Positions 33,008-43,283 of a stretch of DNA of 48,593 bases are shown in pieces. Numbering within the stretch: position 1 is the stretch's first letter; each line of letters opens with the position of its first letter. The DNA comes from an uncultured Flavobacteriaceae bacterium (lineage in GTDB: Bacteria; Bacteroidota; Bacteroidia; Flavobacteriales; Flavobacteriaceae). Where the stretch lies: NCBI GenBank assembly GCA_937930675.1, contig CALHCC010000052.1:1-48593 (forward strand), in the 5' to 3' direction. The position numbers and the translations under genes are program-made. A model generated the notes under the pieces. That model was given only the letters and a program-made list of their open reading frames with translations. It was not told where the DNA came from and made no database searches.

Positions 33008-34192
33008 TTAATACCCCTCTATCACCTCCATAATTATAGCACAACCTTGCTTTATTTCTTCATCTGAAATAGTTAAGGGAGGACTTATTCTCACCGCTTT
33101 TTTCTCATACAATAAAAAGAATAACAACAAACCTTTATCCATACAGCTTAGTACAATTTCAGTTGCTAATGTTTCACTTTCCATGATTAAAGCCAACATT
33201 AATCCTTTTCCTCTTATTTCTTTTATAGCAGTATGTTGTAAATACTTTTTAAACAATGCTTCTTTACGCAAAGCTTCTTGCATTAAATTACTTTCTACAA
33301 CTTCTTGCAAAGTAGCCAAAGCTGCTGCTGCAATTACAGGATGCCCTCCAAACGTAGTAATGTGTCCTAATTTTGGATGGTTTTCTAATTTTTGCATATA
33401 CGCAGAGCTACTTATAAAGGCCCCAATAGGCATTCCTCCTCCTAATCCTTTTCCTGTAATTAAAATATCTGGAACACAATTGTAATGCTCAAAACCAAAA
33501 AATTTTCCTGTTCTTCCTATTCCAGATTGAATTTCATCTAAAATTAACAAAGCTCCAACCTCATCACAACGTTGTTTTACCTTTGCTAAATAATTATTTT
33601 GAGATACAATAAACCCTGCTCCTCCTTGAATGGTTTCTAAAATAACCGCAGCCGTATCTGTAGTTATTTTCTCTAACTCTTCTACACTATTAAACGTAAT
33701 AAAAGTAGTCCCTGGTATTAGAGGTCTAAATGCTGTATTTTGTAGTTCGGATCCACAAACACTCATCGCACCTTGCGTATTTCCGTGATACGCATTTTTA
33801 GCCGCTACAACATTCGGTCTTCCTGTAACTCTTTTGGCTAATTTTAACGCTCCTTCTGTAGCTTCTGTTCCAGAATTCACCAAGTACACCGTATCTAAAT
33901 TATTAGGCAACTGACTTGTTAGGTATTTACACAAATCTACCTGAGGTTTTTGTATAAACTCTCCATATACCATTACATGTGTATAACAATCTACTTGATT
34001 TTTAATGGCCTGAGACACTTTAGGATGATGATGTCCTAAAGTATTTGCAGAAACACCTGCTATAAAATCTAAATACACCTTACCATTGGTACCATATACA
34101 TAACTTCCTTCTGCCTTTTCTATTTCTATGGCTAAAGCATGTGGTGTGGTTTGAGCTTGATGTTTAAAAAAATCGTCTCGTAAATTAGTCAT
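33008..34192 (-). CDS. Class III PLP-dependent aminotransferase (acetylornithine/ornithine aminotransferase-like)
   Basis: VYLVNSGTEATEGALKLAKRVTGR, LLILDEIQSGIGRTGKFFGFEHY, ITGKGLGGGMPIGAF. Confidence 0.92.
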   Translation of the reverse strand: MTNLRDDFFKHQAQTTPHALAIEIEKAEGSYVYGTNGKVYLDFIAGVSANTLGHHHPKVSQAIKNQVDCYTHVMVYGEFIQKPQVDLCKYLTSQLPNNLDTVYLVNSGTEATEGALKLAKRVTGRPNVVAAKNAYHGNTQGAMSVCGSELQNTAFRPLIPGTTFITFNSVEELEKITTDTAAVILETIQGGAGFIVSQNNYLAKVKQRCDEVGALLILDEIQSGIGRTGKFFGFEHYNCVPDILITGKGLGGGMPIGAFISSSAYMQKLENHPKLGHITTFGGHPVIAAAALATLQEVVESNLMQEALRKEALFKKYLQHTAIKEIRGKGLMLALIMESETLATEIVLSCMDKGLLLFFLLYEKKAVRISPPLTISDEEIKQGCAIIMEVIEGY

Positions 34193-35678
34193 GTATAAAA
34201 ATATCTTCTTTTTTTAATGGTTTTTCATCCCATCTCCAAATAAATCCTTTTACCAAAGCTCTTTCTTTAGGAAACTTACTTGGTGGATAGGTTTTACCGT
34301 CTGGCTTTTTTAAAAACTTTATTTCTTTTATTTTACTATCCTCTAGCGTAAATAATATATTACTACATTCCATATCCATAATGGCAGAAAGTTCTCCTGT
34401 TTCGGCTCTAGCATAATTTACAACCGCTCCATTCCCTTTAGATAATAAAGAACTTAGTTTTTGGTTTTGAAACTTACCATACATATTTTTACCTCTTATT
34501 TGATTGTAACCAATACTATCTTTCTGAACAATTAATGCATTTCTTTTGATTTTTAAAGAATCTAATTTACTGGTTTTTAAGTCATTAATCAATAAAATAC
34601 TATCTCCTGTAATTTGATTTTCTGAAGACCACAGAATAGGATTTCTATACATTTCTGTAATTCCTTCTGCTTGATGCGTTACTAAAGAATCACACTTACC
34701 GCTTAAATCTGACTTAAATATTTTTACATGATGGTACACCTTCATCAACTTACGATTTTCTGTACCTGTGACCGATAAAGTATCTCCGTGTATATACATA
34801 GAATCTTTATCGATGATAGAAATTGCCACTGGTTTTTTTGAAATAATAATGGAATCTTTTGCTCTGTAAATTTCTCCATAATCTCCCTTTACAATTACAT
34901 GATTTACCGTATCTGTTACTATTAAATTTCCTGTTCCAGAAGCAAAGTTCTTGTCTTGATTGTAATACAAGCTATCTCCCTTAATTTCATTAGTATCATG
35001 ATAAATAATAGAGTTCTTAAGTAAATAGCCTAAAGAAAGTCTTGTGTCGTAAATACCTCTTTCGGTATACAAATCATTCTCTTTGTTTTTAATTGTAGAA
35101 GGTCCGTATAGATATGATTTTCCAGAAACTGTATAATAATCCATATGACCTGTGTGCAAGTTCATATCCGGATTTTTAATGTGTACATTTTGCCTAGCCG
35201 TTAATTTTTTATCATTTGCAAAATACTCTCCTATTTGGCTGGTTAATGTATTTTCCTGATTCACAATGGTCCCAAAACAGTCGTATGTTAATACTTGCGT
35301 TGCTCTATTAAAACGGAGCGTATCTGTTGTTAGCGTAATATCTTTATCTTTTACAATTACCTTTCCCCACGAGAGTGCTTTTTCTGTATCCCCATCATAT
35401 TGCAAATGATCGCTTTTTTGTGTTAAAGTATCTGCTTGGTTTACAAATACGTCTCCATAGGCATACAACCTGTTTTCTAGTTGATAGTACAATGCTTTTC
35501 TACATGTAAGCAAAGCTCCTTTGTGTGCTACTTTAACATTACCGTTTAGCACAACAGCTCCAGGGTATTGTTGCTGATTTCTATACGTTTGATTAGCATG
35601 CAATACTTTTATTTTACTTACCTGTGCACAGGCTATAAAAGAAAACAATAAAATAAAAATAGATAAGGTATTTTTCAA
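34185..35678 (-). CDS. OstA/LptA-like LPS-transport periplasmic protein
   Basis: Signal peptide; repeated OstA-type beta strands (VVLNGNVKVAHKGALLTCRKALYYQLENRLYAYGDVFVNQADTLTQKSDHLQYDGD). Confidence 0.8.
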   Translation of the reverse strand: MKNTLSIFILLFSFIACAQVSKIKVLHANQTYRNQQQYPGAVVLNGNVKVAHKGALLTCRKALYYQLENRLYAYGDVFVNQADTLTQKSDHLQYDGDTEKALSWGKVIVKDKDITLTTDTLRFNRATQVLTYDCFGTIVNQENTLTSQIGEYFANDKKLTARQNVHIKNPDMNLHTGHMDYYTVSGKSYLYGPSTIKNKENDLYTERGIYDTRLSLGYLLKNSIIYHDTNEIKGDSLYYNQDKNFASGTGNLIVTDTVNHVIVKGDYGEIYRAKDSIIISKKPVAISIIDKDSMYIHGDTLSVTGTENRKLMKVYHHVKIFKSDLSGKCDSLVTHQAEGITEMYRNPILWSSENQITGDSILLINDLKTSKLDSLKIKRNALIVQKDSIGYNQIRGKNMYGKFQNQKLSSLLSKGNGAVVNYARAETGELSAIMDMECSNILFTLEDSKIKEIKFLKKPDGKTYPPSKFPKERALVKGFIWRWDEKPLKKEDIFIHD

Positions 35679-35742
35679 TGTAACTGTTTTACTACAAATA
35701 TAACTGATTAATTGATTATCAAACAGTGTACCTAAAGCAATT

Positions 35743-35855
35743 ATCCTATTTTAAAATAGGATTTCGCATATTCTAAAAATTGAGTCGTTTAACTATTCAA
35801 TTGTTTGATTAAAAAACGATTTAACAAAAAATAGACTGACAATTAAATACAAGAT
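35743..35855. repeat. Dispersed intergenic repeat, copy B
   Basis: 20-bp perfect palindrome ATCCTATTTTAAAATAGGAT followed by TTCGCATATTCTAAAAATTGAGTCGTTTAACTATTCAATTGTTTGATTAAAAAACGATTTAACAAAAAATAGACTGACAATTAAATAC; aligns with copy C. Confidence 0.8.
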
Positions 35856-35950
35856 TTCTAATGGCAAATAATATTTATGATTTGATTAAAAATTCACCTT
35901 TACAATAACTCCTATTTAAATAAGAATACATTCTCTTTTTTTAACACAAC

Positions 35951-35986
35951 AAAAAATCCTCATAACGAATGCTATGAGGATTTTTT
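35951..35986. terminator. Intrinsic terminator after purA (minus strand)
   Basis: AAAAAATCCTCATA-ACGAATGC-TATGAGGATTTTTT. Confidence 0.9.
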
Positions 35987-36009
35987 ATTTTATGAATATA
36001 GATTTTATA

Positions 36010-37281
36010 CTATCTCTCAATTGTTTGTTTTCTATCAGGCCCTACGGACACAATAGTAATTTTAATTCCTGTTTCTTTCTCTATAAAAGCAATATAATCA
36101 TTCAATGCAGCTGGTAATTCAGCTTCAGAAGTCATTCCAGTTAAATCTTCTTTCCAACCTTTTAATTCTGTATAAATAGGTTGTACATTTTCTGGTTCTA
36201 TATTGTATGGGAAATGCTCTATAACTTCTCCCTTGTATTTATATGCAGTACAAACTTTTATGGTTTCAAAACCTGATAAAACGTCTGCTTTCATCATGTT
36301 TAACTGTGTAACTCCGTTTACTTGACAAGCATATTTTAAAGCCACCATATCTAACCATCCACATCTACGTGCACGTCCAGTGGTTGCTCCAAACTCATGT
36401 CCAACCTTAGCCATAGTAGCTCCATCTTCATCAAACAATTCTGTTGGGAAAGGTCCAGAACCTACACGAGTAGTGTACGCTTTAAAAATTCCGAATACTT
36501 CTCCTATTTGATTAGGTGCTACTCCTAAACCTGTACAAGCTCCTGCTGCTGTTGTATTAGAGGATGTTACAAATGGATACGTTCCAAAATCAACATCTAA
36601 TAAGGAACCTTGAGCTCCTTCTGCTAAAATGGTTTTGTTTTCTTTAATAGCTGTGTGTAAATACTCCTCACTATCAATAAAAGTTAATTCTTTTAATTTA
36701 TCTACAGCTGCAAAGAAATTAGCTCTTAACTCGTCTAAATTATAATCTAATTCAACACCGTAAAAGTCAATCATCTTTAGGTGTTTTTGAGTTAAATTTT
36801 CAAAAATCTCTTTCCAATTATCTAGCTCTAAATCTCCAACACGCATTCCGTTACGTCCGGTTTTATCCATGTACGTAGGTCCAATTCCTTTTAAGGTAGA
36901 ACCTATTTTGTCTTTACCTTTTGCTTTTTCTGATGCCGCATCTAACAAACGGTGTGTTGGTAAAATTAAGTGTGCTTTTCTAGAAATTAACAATACGTTT
37001 TTAAAGTCTACATCAAACTTAGATAAATCGTCTATTTCTTTATTAAAAATCACAGGATCTATCACTACTCCATTCCCTACTACATTTACAGCTTCTTTAT
37101 GAAAAATTCCTGAAGGAATGGTATGTAATACATGTTTATGTCCATCAAAAATTAACGTATGTCCTGCGTTTGGACCTCCTTGAAAACGAGATATTAGATT
37201 GTAATTTTGAGTTAAAACATCAACTATCTTTCCTTTACCTTCGTCTCCCCACTGCAATCCTAATAATAAATCTACTGCCAT
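36010..37281 (-). CDS. purA: Adenylosuccinate synthetase
   Basis: LLGLQWGDEGKGKIVD, RFQGGPNAGHT, GPTYMDKTGRNG, TTGRARRCGWLD. Confidence 0.98.
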   Translation of the reverse strand: MAVDLLLGLQWGDEGKGKIVDVLTQNYNLISRFQGGPNAGHTLIFDGHKHVLHTIPSGIFHKEAVNVVGNGVVIDPVIFNKEIDDLSKFDVDFKNVLLISRKAHLILPTHRLLDAASEKAKGKDKIGSTLKGIGPTYMDKTGRNGMRVGDLELDNWKEIFENLTQKHLKMIDFYGVELDYNLDELRANFFAAVDKLKELTFIDSEEYLHTAIKENKTILAEGAQGSLLDVDFGTYPFVTSSNTTAAGACTGLGVAPNQIGEVFGIFKAYTTRVGSGPFPTELFDEDGATMAKVGHEFGATTGRARRCGWLDMVALKYACQVNGVTQLNMMKADVLSGFETIKVCTAYKYKGEVIEHFPYNIEPENVQPIYTELKGWKEDLTGMTSEAELPAALNDYIAFIEKETGIKITIVSVGPDRKQTIER

Positions 37282-37302
37282 TTTATTTATAAATGTAAAA
37301 TT

Positions 37303-37743
37303 CTATTGTTCTTTTTTAGTACCGTAAAAATATAGCGAATGCTTATCTATCTCTACATTAAAAACCTCTTCTATTGTTCTTTTAATTGTTTGAATTCTTG
37401 GGTCACAAAATTCAATTACCTCTCCATTGTCTAAAATCAAATGGTCGTGTTGTTTGTCAAAAAAGCTTTTTTCGTAATGTGCTTGATTTTGACCAAATTG
37501 ATGTCTTCTCACCAAACCACATTCTAACAATAACTCAATGGTATTGTACAATGTAGCCCTACTTACACGATACTTTTTATTTTTCATATTGATATACAAA
37601 GATTCTATATCAAAATGCTCTTCCAAATCATAAATTTCTTGTAAGATCGCAAAACGTTCTGGTGTTTTACGATGTTTGTTCTTTTCTAAGAATTGAACAA
37701 ACACGTTTTTTACAGTTTCTTGATTTTTTTGTTTAGTATCCAT
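37303..37743 (-). CDS. Fur-family transcriptional regulator
   Basis: [54 protein letters not shown]; start probably at the internal Met (MDTKQK). Confidence 0.92.
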   Translation of the reverse strand: MDTKQKNQETVKNVFVQFLEKNKHRKTPERFAILQEIYDLEEHFDIESLYINMKNKKYRVSRATLYNTIELLLECGLVRRHQFGQNQAHYEKSFFDKQHDHLILDNGEVIEFCDPRIQTIKRTIEEVFNVEIDKHSLYFYGTKKEQ

Positions 37744-37822
37744 AACTAGATTGTTGTTTAAAAACAGCAAGTTGCAAATTTATACTTTTATTTGATATCG
37801 ATAATAAAAGAACTGTTTTTTT

Positions 37823-40027
37823 TTAAATAATACGTTTTACTCTCTTTACTCCTTTAATACCCTGTAGTTGTCCTATAACTTTTTTTAGTTTACTTCTATT
37901 AGGCACTGTTACAGTAAATTTACCCTCAAACAAACTCCCATCTCCAGCAATATTTAGGTTATTGATATTAATGTTATTGTTTTGAGAAATTACCCTGGTA
38001 ATATTTCCTAGCATTCCGGCTCCATCTTCTCCTGTAATACTAATGGTAACATTAAAAGCTTGTTTGGTAGAATCTACCCAATTGGCTTTCATAATTCTGT
38101 ATGCGTAATTAGATTGCATACTAATCGCATTAGGACAATTATTTTTATGAACTTTAATTCCTTCGTTAATGGTTAAAAAAGCAAATACTTTGTCCCCTGT
38201 AATAGGATTACAACATTTAGCCAGCGTATATTCTAATTTTTCATTGTCATTTCCAAATAATAACGAATCGTAATTGGTGGTTACTTCTTCTTTTTTAACC
38301 GTTTTTATCCCCTCAGATTTTGTTCTACGGAACAACTTGGCAAAAGCACTTGTTTGTTGGTTTACAAAGTTTCTTATCTGTGTATTGTCAATCGTTCCTA
38401 CCCCTATTCTATAAAACAGATCAAACGTAGTATTTAGCTTAAAGAAAGAAACCATCTTTGCTAAATTTTTATCCGTAGGTTCTATTTTTAAATGACGTAA
38501 TTTTCTCTTTAAGATTTCTTTCCCGTACGCTGCTACTTTTCTTTCTTCTTCTTTTAAAGCTTGTCTAATTTTAGCTCTTGCTCTAGCGGTAACTACAAAT
38601 GTTAACCATCGCTCAGAAGGTTTTTGATTGGCAGATGTAATGACCTCAACCTGATCACCACTATTTAACACTCTATCCAAAGGAGTTAATTTACCGTTTA
38701 CCTTAACTCCTCTACACTTTAAACCGATGTCTGTATGAATACTAAATGCAAAATCTAAAGCAGAAGCTCCTTTAGGTAACGATTTTATATCTCCTTTAGG
38801 TGTAAAAATAAAAATTTCTTTCGCGTAAAGATTCAATTTAAAATCTTCTACAAAATCTACTGCATTATGATTGGTCGTTTCTAAGGTATCTTTTAATTTA
38901 TTTAACCAAGATTCTAAACCGCTTTCGTTTACATTTCCTTGTTTGTATTTAAAATGTGCTGCGTACCCTTTTTCGGCTATTTCATGCATTCGTTTAGAAC
39001 GTATTTGCACTTCTACCCACCTACCTTCTGGTCCCATTACAGTGATATGCAAAGCTTCGTACCCTGTGGTTTTAGGTTGAGAAATCCAATCTCTTAATCG
39101 ACTAGGGTTGGGTCTGTAATTATCTGTAACAATGGAATAAATTTTCCAAGCATCAAATTTTTCGTTTTCTTCATCAGAATCGTAAATAATTCGAATTGCA
39201 AACTTATCGTACACCTCTTCGTATCGGACTCCTTGAGAACGCATTTTTTTTCTGATAGAGAAAATAGACTTTGTTCTCCCTTTAATGCTAAATGAAAATC
39301 CTTGTTTTTCTAGTGCATCACTAATTTTAGAGGAAAAATTATCGATATAATCTAACTGATTGTCTTTGTTATCAATTATTTTTTTCTCGATGTCTTTATA
39401 CACCTCATTCTCGGTATATTTTAAACCTAAATCTTCTAGTTCTGTTTTAATGTTAAACAAACCTAATCGATGGGCTAAAGGAGCGTAAATATACAATGTT
39501 TCCGATGCTATTTTAACCTGCTTATGCGGTGGCATGGCATCCATGGTTTGCATGTTGTGCAATCGGTCTGCTATTTTAATTAAGATTACACGAACATCAT
39601 CGTTTAACGTTAATAGCATTTTACGAAAATTCTCTGCTTGTATAGAGGCAATTTGATCTTTTTTCAGTCGAGATATTTTGGTTAATCCATTAACGATTTT
39701 GGCAATTTTCTCACCAAAAATTCGTTCCATGTCTTCTATGGTATAGTCTGTGTCTTCTACCACATCGTGCAACAAAGCAGCCGCAATAGAAACGGCTCCC
39801 AAACCTATTTCGTATGCCACAATTTTAGCCACAGCAATAGGATGATAAATATAAGGTTCTCCTGTTTTTCGCCTTTGTTCACTATGTGCTTCTACCGCTA
39901 CATCAAAAGCACTACGTATCAACTTTTTATCTTCTTCTGACAAATGTTGATAACTATCTTTTAACAGATCCTTATACCTTCTTGCAATCTCTTTGTTTTC
40001 TTTTTCAATATCAATAACGTACCCCAT
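37823..40027 (-). CDS. RelA/SpoT-family (p)ppGpp synthetase/hydrolase
   Basis: HD domain (LLHDVVEDTDYT, RLHNMQTM), synthetase domain, TGS domain (FTPKGDIKSLPKGASALDFAFSIHTDIG), C-terminal ACT. Confidence 0.97.
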   Translation of the reverse strand: MGYVIDIEKENKEIARRYKDLLKDSYQHLSEEDKKLIRSAFDVAVEAHSEQRRKTGEPYIYHPIAVAKIVAYEIGLGAVSIAAALLHDVVEDTDYTIEDMERIFGEKIAKIVNGLTKISRLKKDQIASIQAENFRKMLLTLNDDVRVILIKIADRLHNMQTMDAMPPHKQVKIASETLYIYAPLAHRLGLFNIKTELEDLGLKYTENEVYKDIEKKIIDNKDNQLDYIDNFSSKISDALEKQGFSFSIKGRTKSIFSIRKKMRSQGVRYEEVYDKFAIRIIYDSDEENEKFDAWKIYSIVTDNYRPNPSRLRDWISQPKTTGYEALHITVMGPEGRWVEVQIRSKRMHEIAEKGYAAHFKYKQGNVNESGLESWLNKLKDTLETTNHNAVDFVEDFKLNLYAKEIFIFTPKGDIKSLPKGASALDFAFSIHTDIGLKCRGVKVNGKLTPLDRVLNSGDQVEVITSANQKPSERWLTFVVTARARAKIRQALKEEERKVAAYGKEILKRKLRHLKIEPTDKNLAKMVSFFKLNTTFDLFYRIGVGTIDNTQIRNFVNQQTSAFAKLFRRTKSEGIKTVKKEEVTTNYDSLLFGNDNEKLEYTLAKCCNPITGDKVFAFLTINEGIKVHKNNCPNAISMQSNYAYRIMKANWVDSTKQAFNVTISITGEDGAGMLGNITRVISQNNNININNLNIAGDGSLFEGKFTVTVPNRSKLKKVIGQLQGIKGVKRVKRII

Positions 40028-40128
40028 AAGCTATATGCTTTGTAAACAAAAATTACTGATAGTTCCCTTAAAAAAGGTGAGCATCAGTAACTTTTAGTAT
40101 TCTTAAGTATTAAATATAGTGATTTTAT

Positions 40129-41373
40129 CTAAGATGAGCTTGTGTTTTTTAAATTCAAAATTCGTTGTAATAATGTAGGATGTGAGTAATGAAAAAACAC
40201 ATTCCACGAATGTGGTGTTAAATTACTTAAACTGTTTTTAGATAACTTTTTTAAAGAAGTGATTAAATAACGTCCTCCGTACGTTTGTTTTGCAAAATCA
40301 TCTGCCTGGTATTCAAATTTTCTAGAAATCACATTCATAATCACACCTGTTAATTCTGAAATAGGACTGTACAAAATTCCAAAAGCCAACAAACCGATAT
40401 GAAAATTACTTTGTTGCACATGAAAAGCATCTGCCAACAAAGGATTCCCTAAAAGTAACCCTAAAATAAACAACGTAAAACCTGTAAGTAGTAAAGACGT
40501 AAACATATTAAATAGCGTATGCTTTTTTTTGTAATGGCCTACCTCATGAGCAAATACAGCTACAATTTCTTCTTCGCTTAAATCGTTAATTAACGTATCG
40601 TACAATACAATTCTTTTTTTAGGACCAAAACCTGAAAAATAAGCATTTGCTTTGGTAGATCTTTTAGACCCATCAATTACAAAAATATGAGCCAACTTAA
40701 AACCTTGCTCAGTAGCATAGGCAAACAATTTGTCTTTTAAACTTCCTTCTTCTAACGGAGTTTGTTTGTTAAATAGCGGAACAATTAAACTAGAATAAAA
40801 CAGTGTTAAAAACAGTGTGAAAACAGAAAAAACCAGCCATGCATACCACCAAAACTGTGTGTGGGTTTTGTAATACAACCAAGTGATTAGTAATAGCATT
40901 CCTCCACCTACAATAGTGGTCATCAACAATCCTTTTAACTTATCAATCCAAAAAAGTTTTTTGCTGCTTTTATTAAAACCAAACTTTTCTTCTATCACAA
41001 ACGTGTGATAGTAGCCAAAAGGAATTTGAATTAGTGAACTCACTACACCTATAATACCAAAAAACACCAAGGTTTGTAATAACAAGTTCTGTGTTATTTG
41101 CTCTGCCCAATGTTGTACCCAAGCAACTCCATCCAACAAAAAAAACAATAGCGTAATAACAAATGAAAAAATACCCGATATGCTAGAAAATTTATAATTG
41201 GTTAGCTTGTATGATTGTGACTTTTTATATTCTTGTTCATCATACACATCTGCCAATTCCTTAGGTACTACATCGTTAAAATGTTTTGCGTTTACAAAAC
41301 TAATCAGTTCTTCTTTTACAAAATTAACCACCAAAATGGTAATGATGATGATAAACAATATGCTTCCTGTCAT
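40129..41373 (-). CDS. M48-family metallopeptidase (CAAX prenyl protease Ste24-like)
   Basis: VFAHEVGHYKKKHTL (HExxH), multi-TM, FEYQADDFA. Confidence 0.94.
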   Translation of the reverse strand: MTGSILFIIIITILVVNFVKEELISFVNAKHFNDVVPKELADVYDEQEYKKSQSYKLTNYKFSSISGIFSFVITLLFFLLDGVAWVQHWAEQITQNLLLQTLVFFGIIGVVSSLIQIPFGYYHTFVIEEKFGFNKSSKKLFWIDKLKGLLMTTIVGGGMLLLITWLYYKTHTQFWWYAWLVFSVFTLFLTLFYSSLIVPLFNKQTPLEEGSLKDKLFAYATEQGFKLAHIFVIDGSKRSTKANAYFSGFGPKKRIVLYDTLINDLSEEEIVAVFAHEVGHYKKKHTLFNMFTSLLLTGFTLFILGLLLGNPLLADAFHVQQSNFHIGLLAFGILYSPISELTGVIMNVISRKFEYQADDFAKQTYGGRYLITSLKKLSKNSLSNLTPHSWNVFFHYSHPTLLQRILNLKNTSSS

Positions 41374-41374
41374 T

Positions 41375-42169
41375 TTATTTAAAATTTCGTTGTCTCTTAG
41401 CCTCGTACACCAATATACCTGCTGCTACAGAAACATTCATAGAATCTATTTTACCCAACATAGGGATAATTATTTTTTTGTCTGCCATCTGCAACCATTC
41501 ATCACTTAAACCCACAGCCTCTGTACCTACAATAATAGCAGTAGCCCTTGTAAAGTTTTGCTGATGGTATTCCTCGGAATCTGATTTTAACGCTGCTGCA
41601 TACGTACTAACATTGTTCGCTTTTAAATATCTTAGTATTTCTTGTGTAGTTCCTGTAGCAATTTGTGTGGTAAACAAACACCCCACGCTAGATCTAATAA
41701 TATTAGGATTGAACATGTCTGTTTTAGGATTGGCTATTAACACTGCATCTACATTGGCAGCATCTGCAGTTCTAAGCATTGCTCCTATGTTCCCTGGTTT
41801 TTCGGGTGCTTCTGCCACTAAAATTAGTGGTGTTTTGGTGTTAAATTTTAAGGACTCTAAAGTCATCTCTCTATTTAAAACCACGGCAAGCACACCTTCT
41901 GTAGTAGCTCTGTAGGCTATTTTCTCATACACCTCTTTACTAACTTCAATATATTCTTGAGCAGGTAAAGAATTCACATCAAAAGTTCCCAACACCTCTG
42001 TACAATACAACAATTGTTTTAGTTGATACCCTCCTTCTAAAGCCAATAAAATTTCTCTTTGTCCTTCTACTAAAAACGTTCCCGATTGTTTTCTTGCCTT
42101 AGATTTATCGCTAAGAACCGTTAACGATTTTACAAAAGCATTTTGAACACTGCTTATTTTTTTGTGCAT
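41375..42169 (-). CDS. TrmH/SpoU-family RNA methyltransferase
   Basis: PEKPGNIGAMLRTADAANVDAVLI, IIVGTEAVGLSDEW, IPMLGKIDSMNVSVAAGILVYEA. Confidence 0.95.
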   Translation of the reverse strand: MHKKISSVQNAFVKSLTVLSDKSKARKQSGTFLVEGQREILLALEGGYQLKQLLYCTEVLGTFDVNSLPAQEYIEVSKEVYEKIAYRATTEGVLAVVLNREMTLESLKFNTKTPLILVAEAPEKPGNIGAMLRTADAANVDAVLIANPKTDMFNPNIIRSSVGCLFTTQIATGTTQEILRYLKANNVSTYAAALKSDSEEYHQQNFTRATAIIVGTEAVGLSDEWLQMADKKIIIPMLGKIDSMNVSVAAGILVYEAKRQRNFK

Positions 42170-42236
42170 AAATCTTAAAAAATAGTACCCAACAAAAATA
42201 CGACTTTATTCAGCTTAAAAATGAATTTAAAACGAA

Positions 42237-43040
42237 TTATAATTGTTGTAATAAACGACCTAACACCTCTTCTACTCCATGTGCATCATTACTCACTGTT
42301 TTGTAATTCGCTGTAGTTAAAACGTCCGGATGTGCATTTTCCATCGCAAAACTATACGTTGCTTTTTTTAGCATTTCTATATCGTTCTGATAATCTCCAA
42401 AAGCCATGGTTTCTTGTTCTGTAATGCTTAATTCTTGTTGAATTCTTGCAATCGCATTTCCTTTATGATTGGTTTTTAAAGCAATATCTACCCAAAACTC
42501 GCCAGAAACTTTCACTTGCCAATCTCCTGCTAAATGCTTTAAATATGGGTAAATATGTTTTTCTGATCCTCGTGGATGGTACAATGCCAATTTTAAAATA
42601 GCATCGTTTGGCAATTCGTTAAAATTGTCTAACAATTCATATTCACTATAATATTCAGACACCAATTTTACCAGCTCTAAATCTGTATCTAAGTAATAGG
42701 CCTTCTCTTTCCCTGCCAACACAATATACACATCGGGTATTTGTTGGGCAATTTTTAAAAACTTAATAGCATCTTCTCGCTGAAAAGCATTGGAAAACAA
42801 TTCTTTTCCATTTTCTACCACATAAGCCCCATTTTCAGCAACAATGGTAATGTCTTTTACAATGGGTTTTAGTTTTTCTAAAATACTGTGGTACTGCCTT
42901 CCGCTTGCCGCTACAAATTTTATTTGATGTTTTTTTAGCTCTTCAAACTGCTTAAAAAACAAATCACTTACCTCGTGTTTGGAATTTAATAAGGTTCCAT
43001 CCATATCTGTAACCACCAATTTTACTTTAGACAACTCCAT
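42237..43040 (-). CDS. HAD-superfamily Cof-type phosphatase
   Basis: VVTDMDGTLLNSKHEV, ASGRQYHSI, NHKGNAIARIQ, AFGDYQNDIEML; start likely at the internal Met (MELSKVKL). Confidence 0.92.
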   Translation of the reverse strand: MELSKVKLVVTDMDGTLLNSKHEVSDLFFKQFEELKKHQIKFVAASGRQYHSILEKLKPIVKDITIVAENGAYVVENGKELFSNAFQREDAIKFLKIAQQIPDVYIVLAGKEKAYYLDTDLELVKLVSEYYSEYELLDNFNELPNDAILKLALYHPRGSEKHIYPYLKHLAGDWQVKVSGEFWVDIALKTNHKGNAIARIQQELSITEQETMAFGDYQNDIEMLKKATYSFAMENAHPDVLTTANYKTVSNDAHGVEEVLGRLLQQL

Positions 43041-43283
43041 TTTTACTTTCTTTAACACATTTATTTTATCCTTATCAAGCACTTTGCTCTTAAAAGTTCT
43101 AAAAATAAACATTTCTAAAAGATGCCACTAACATTTAAATTTTAAAACAAGTCTTAAGCCCTTGCTAAGCCTAAGACTATTAACAAGTTATTAACAAAAT
43201 AACAGTTATCAACAAATTTTGTAGAGATTTAAGATTTAAAAAACAACGAGGAATAAAGAATATCATTTACATTTGTTTTCCCT

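Noticed and set aside
40053-40090. TTACTGAT...ATCAGTAA inverted repeat between the M48 protease and relA/spoT genes
   Set aside because: Probably a weak terminator or chance hairpin; no T-tract strong enough to call.
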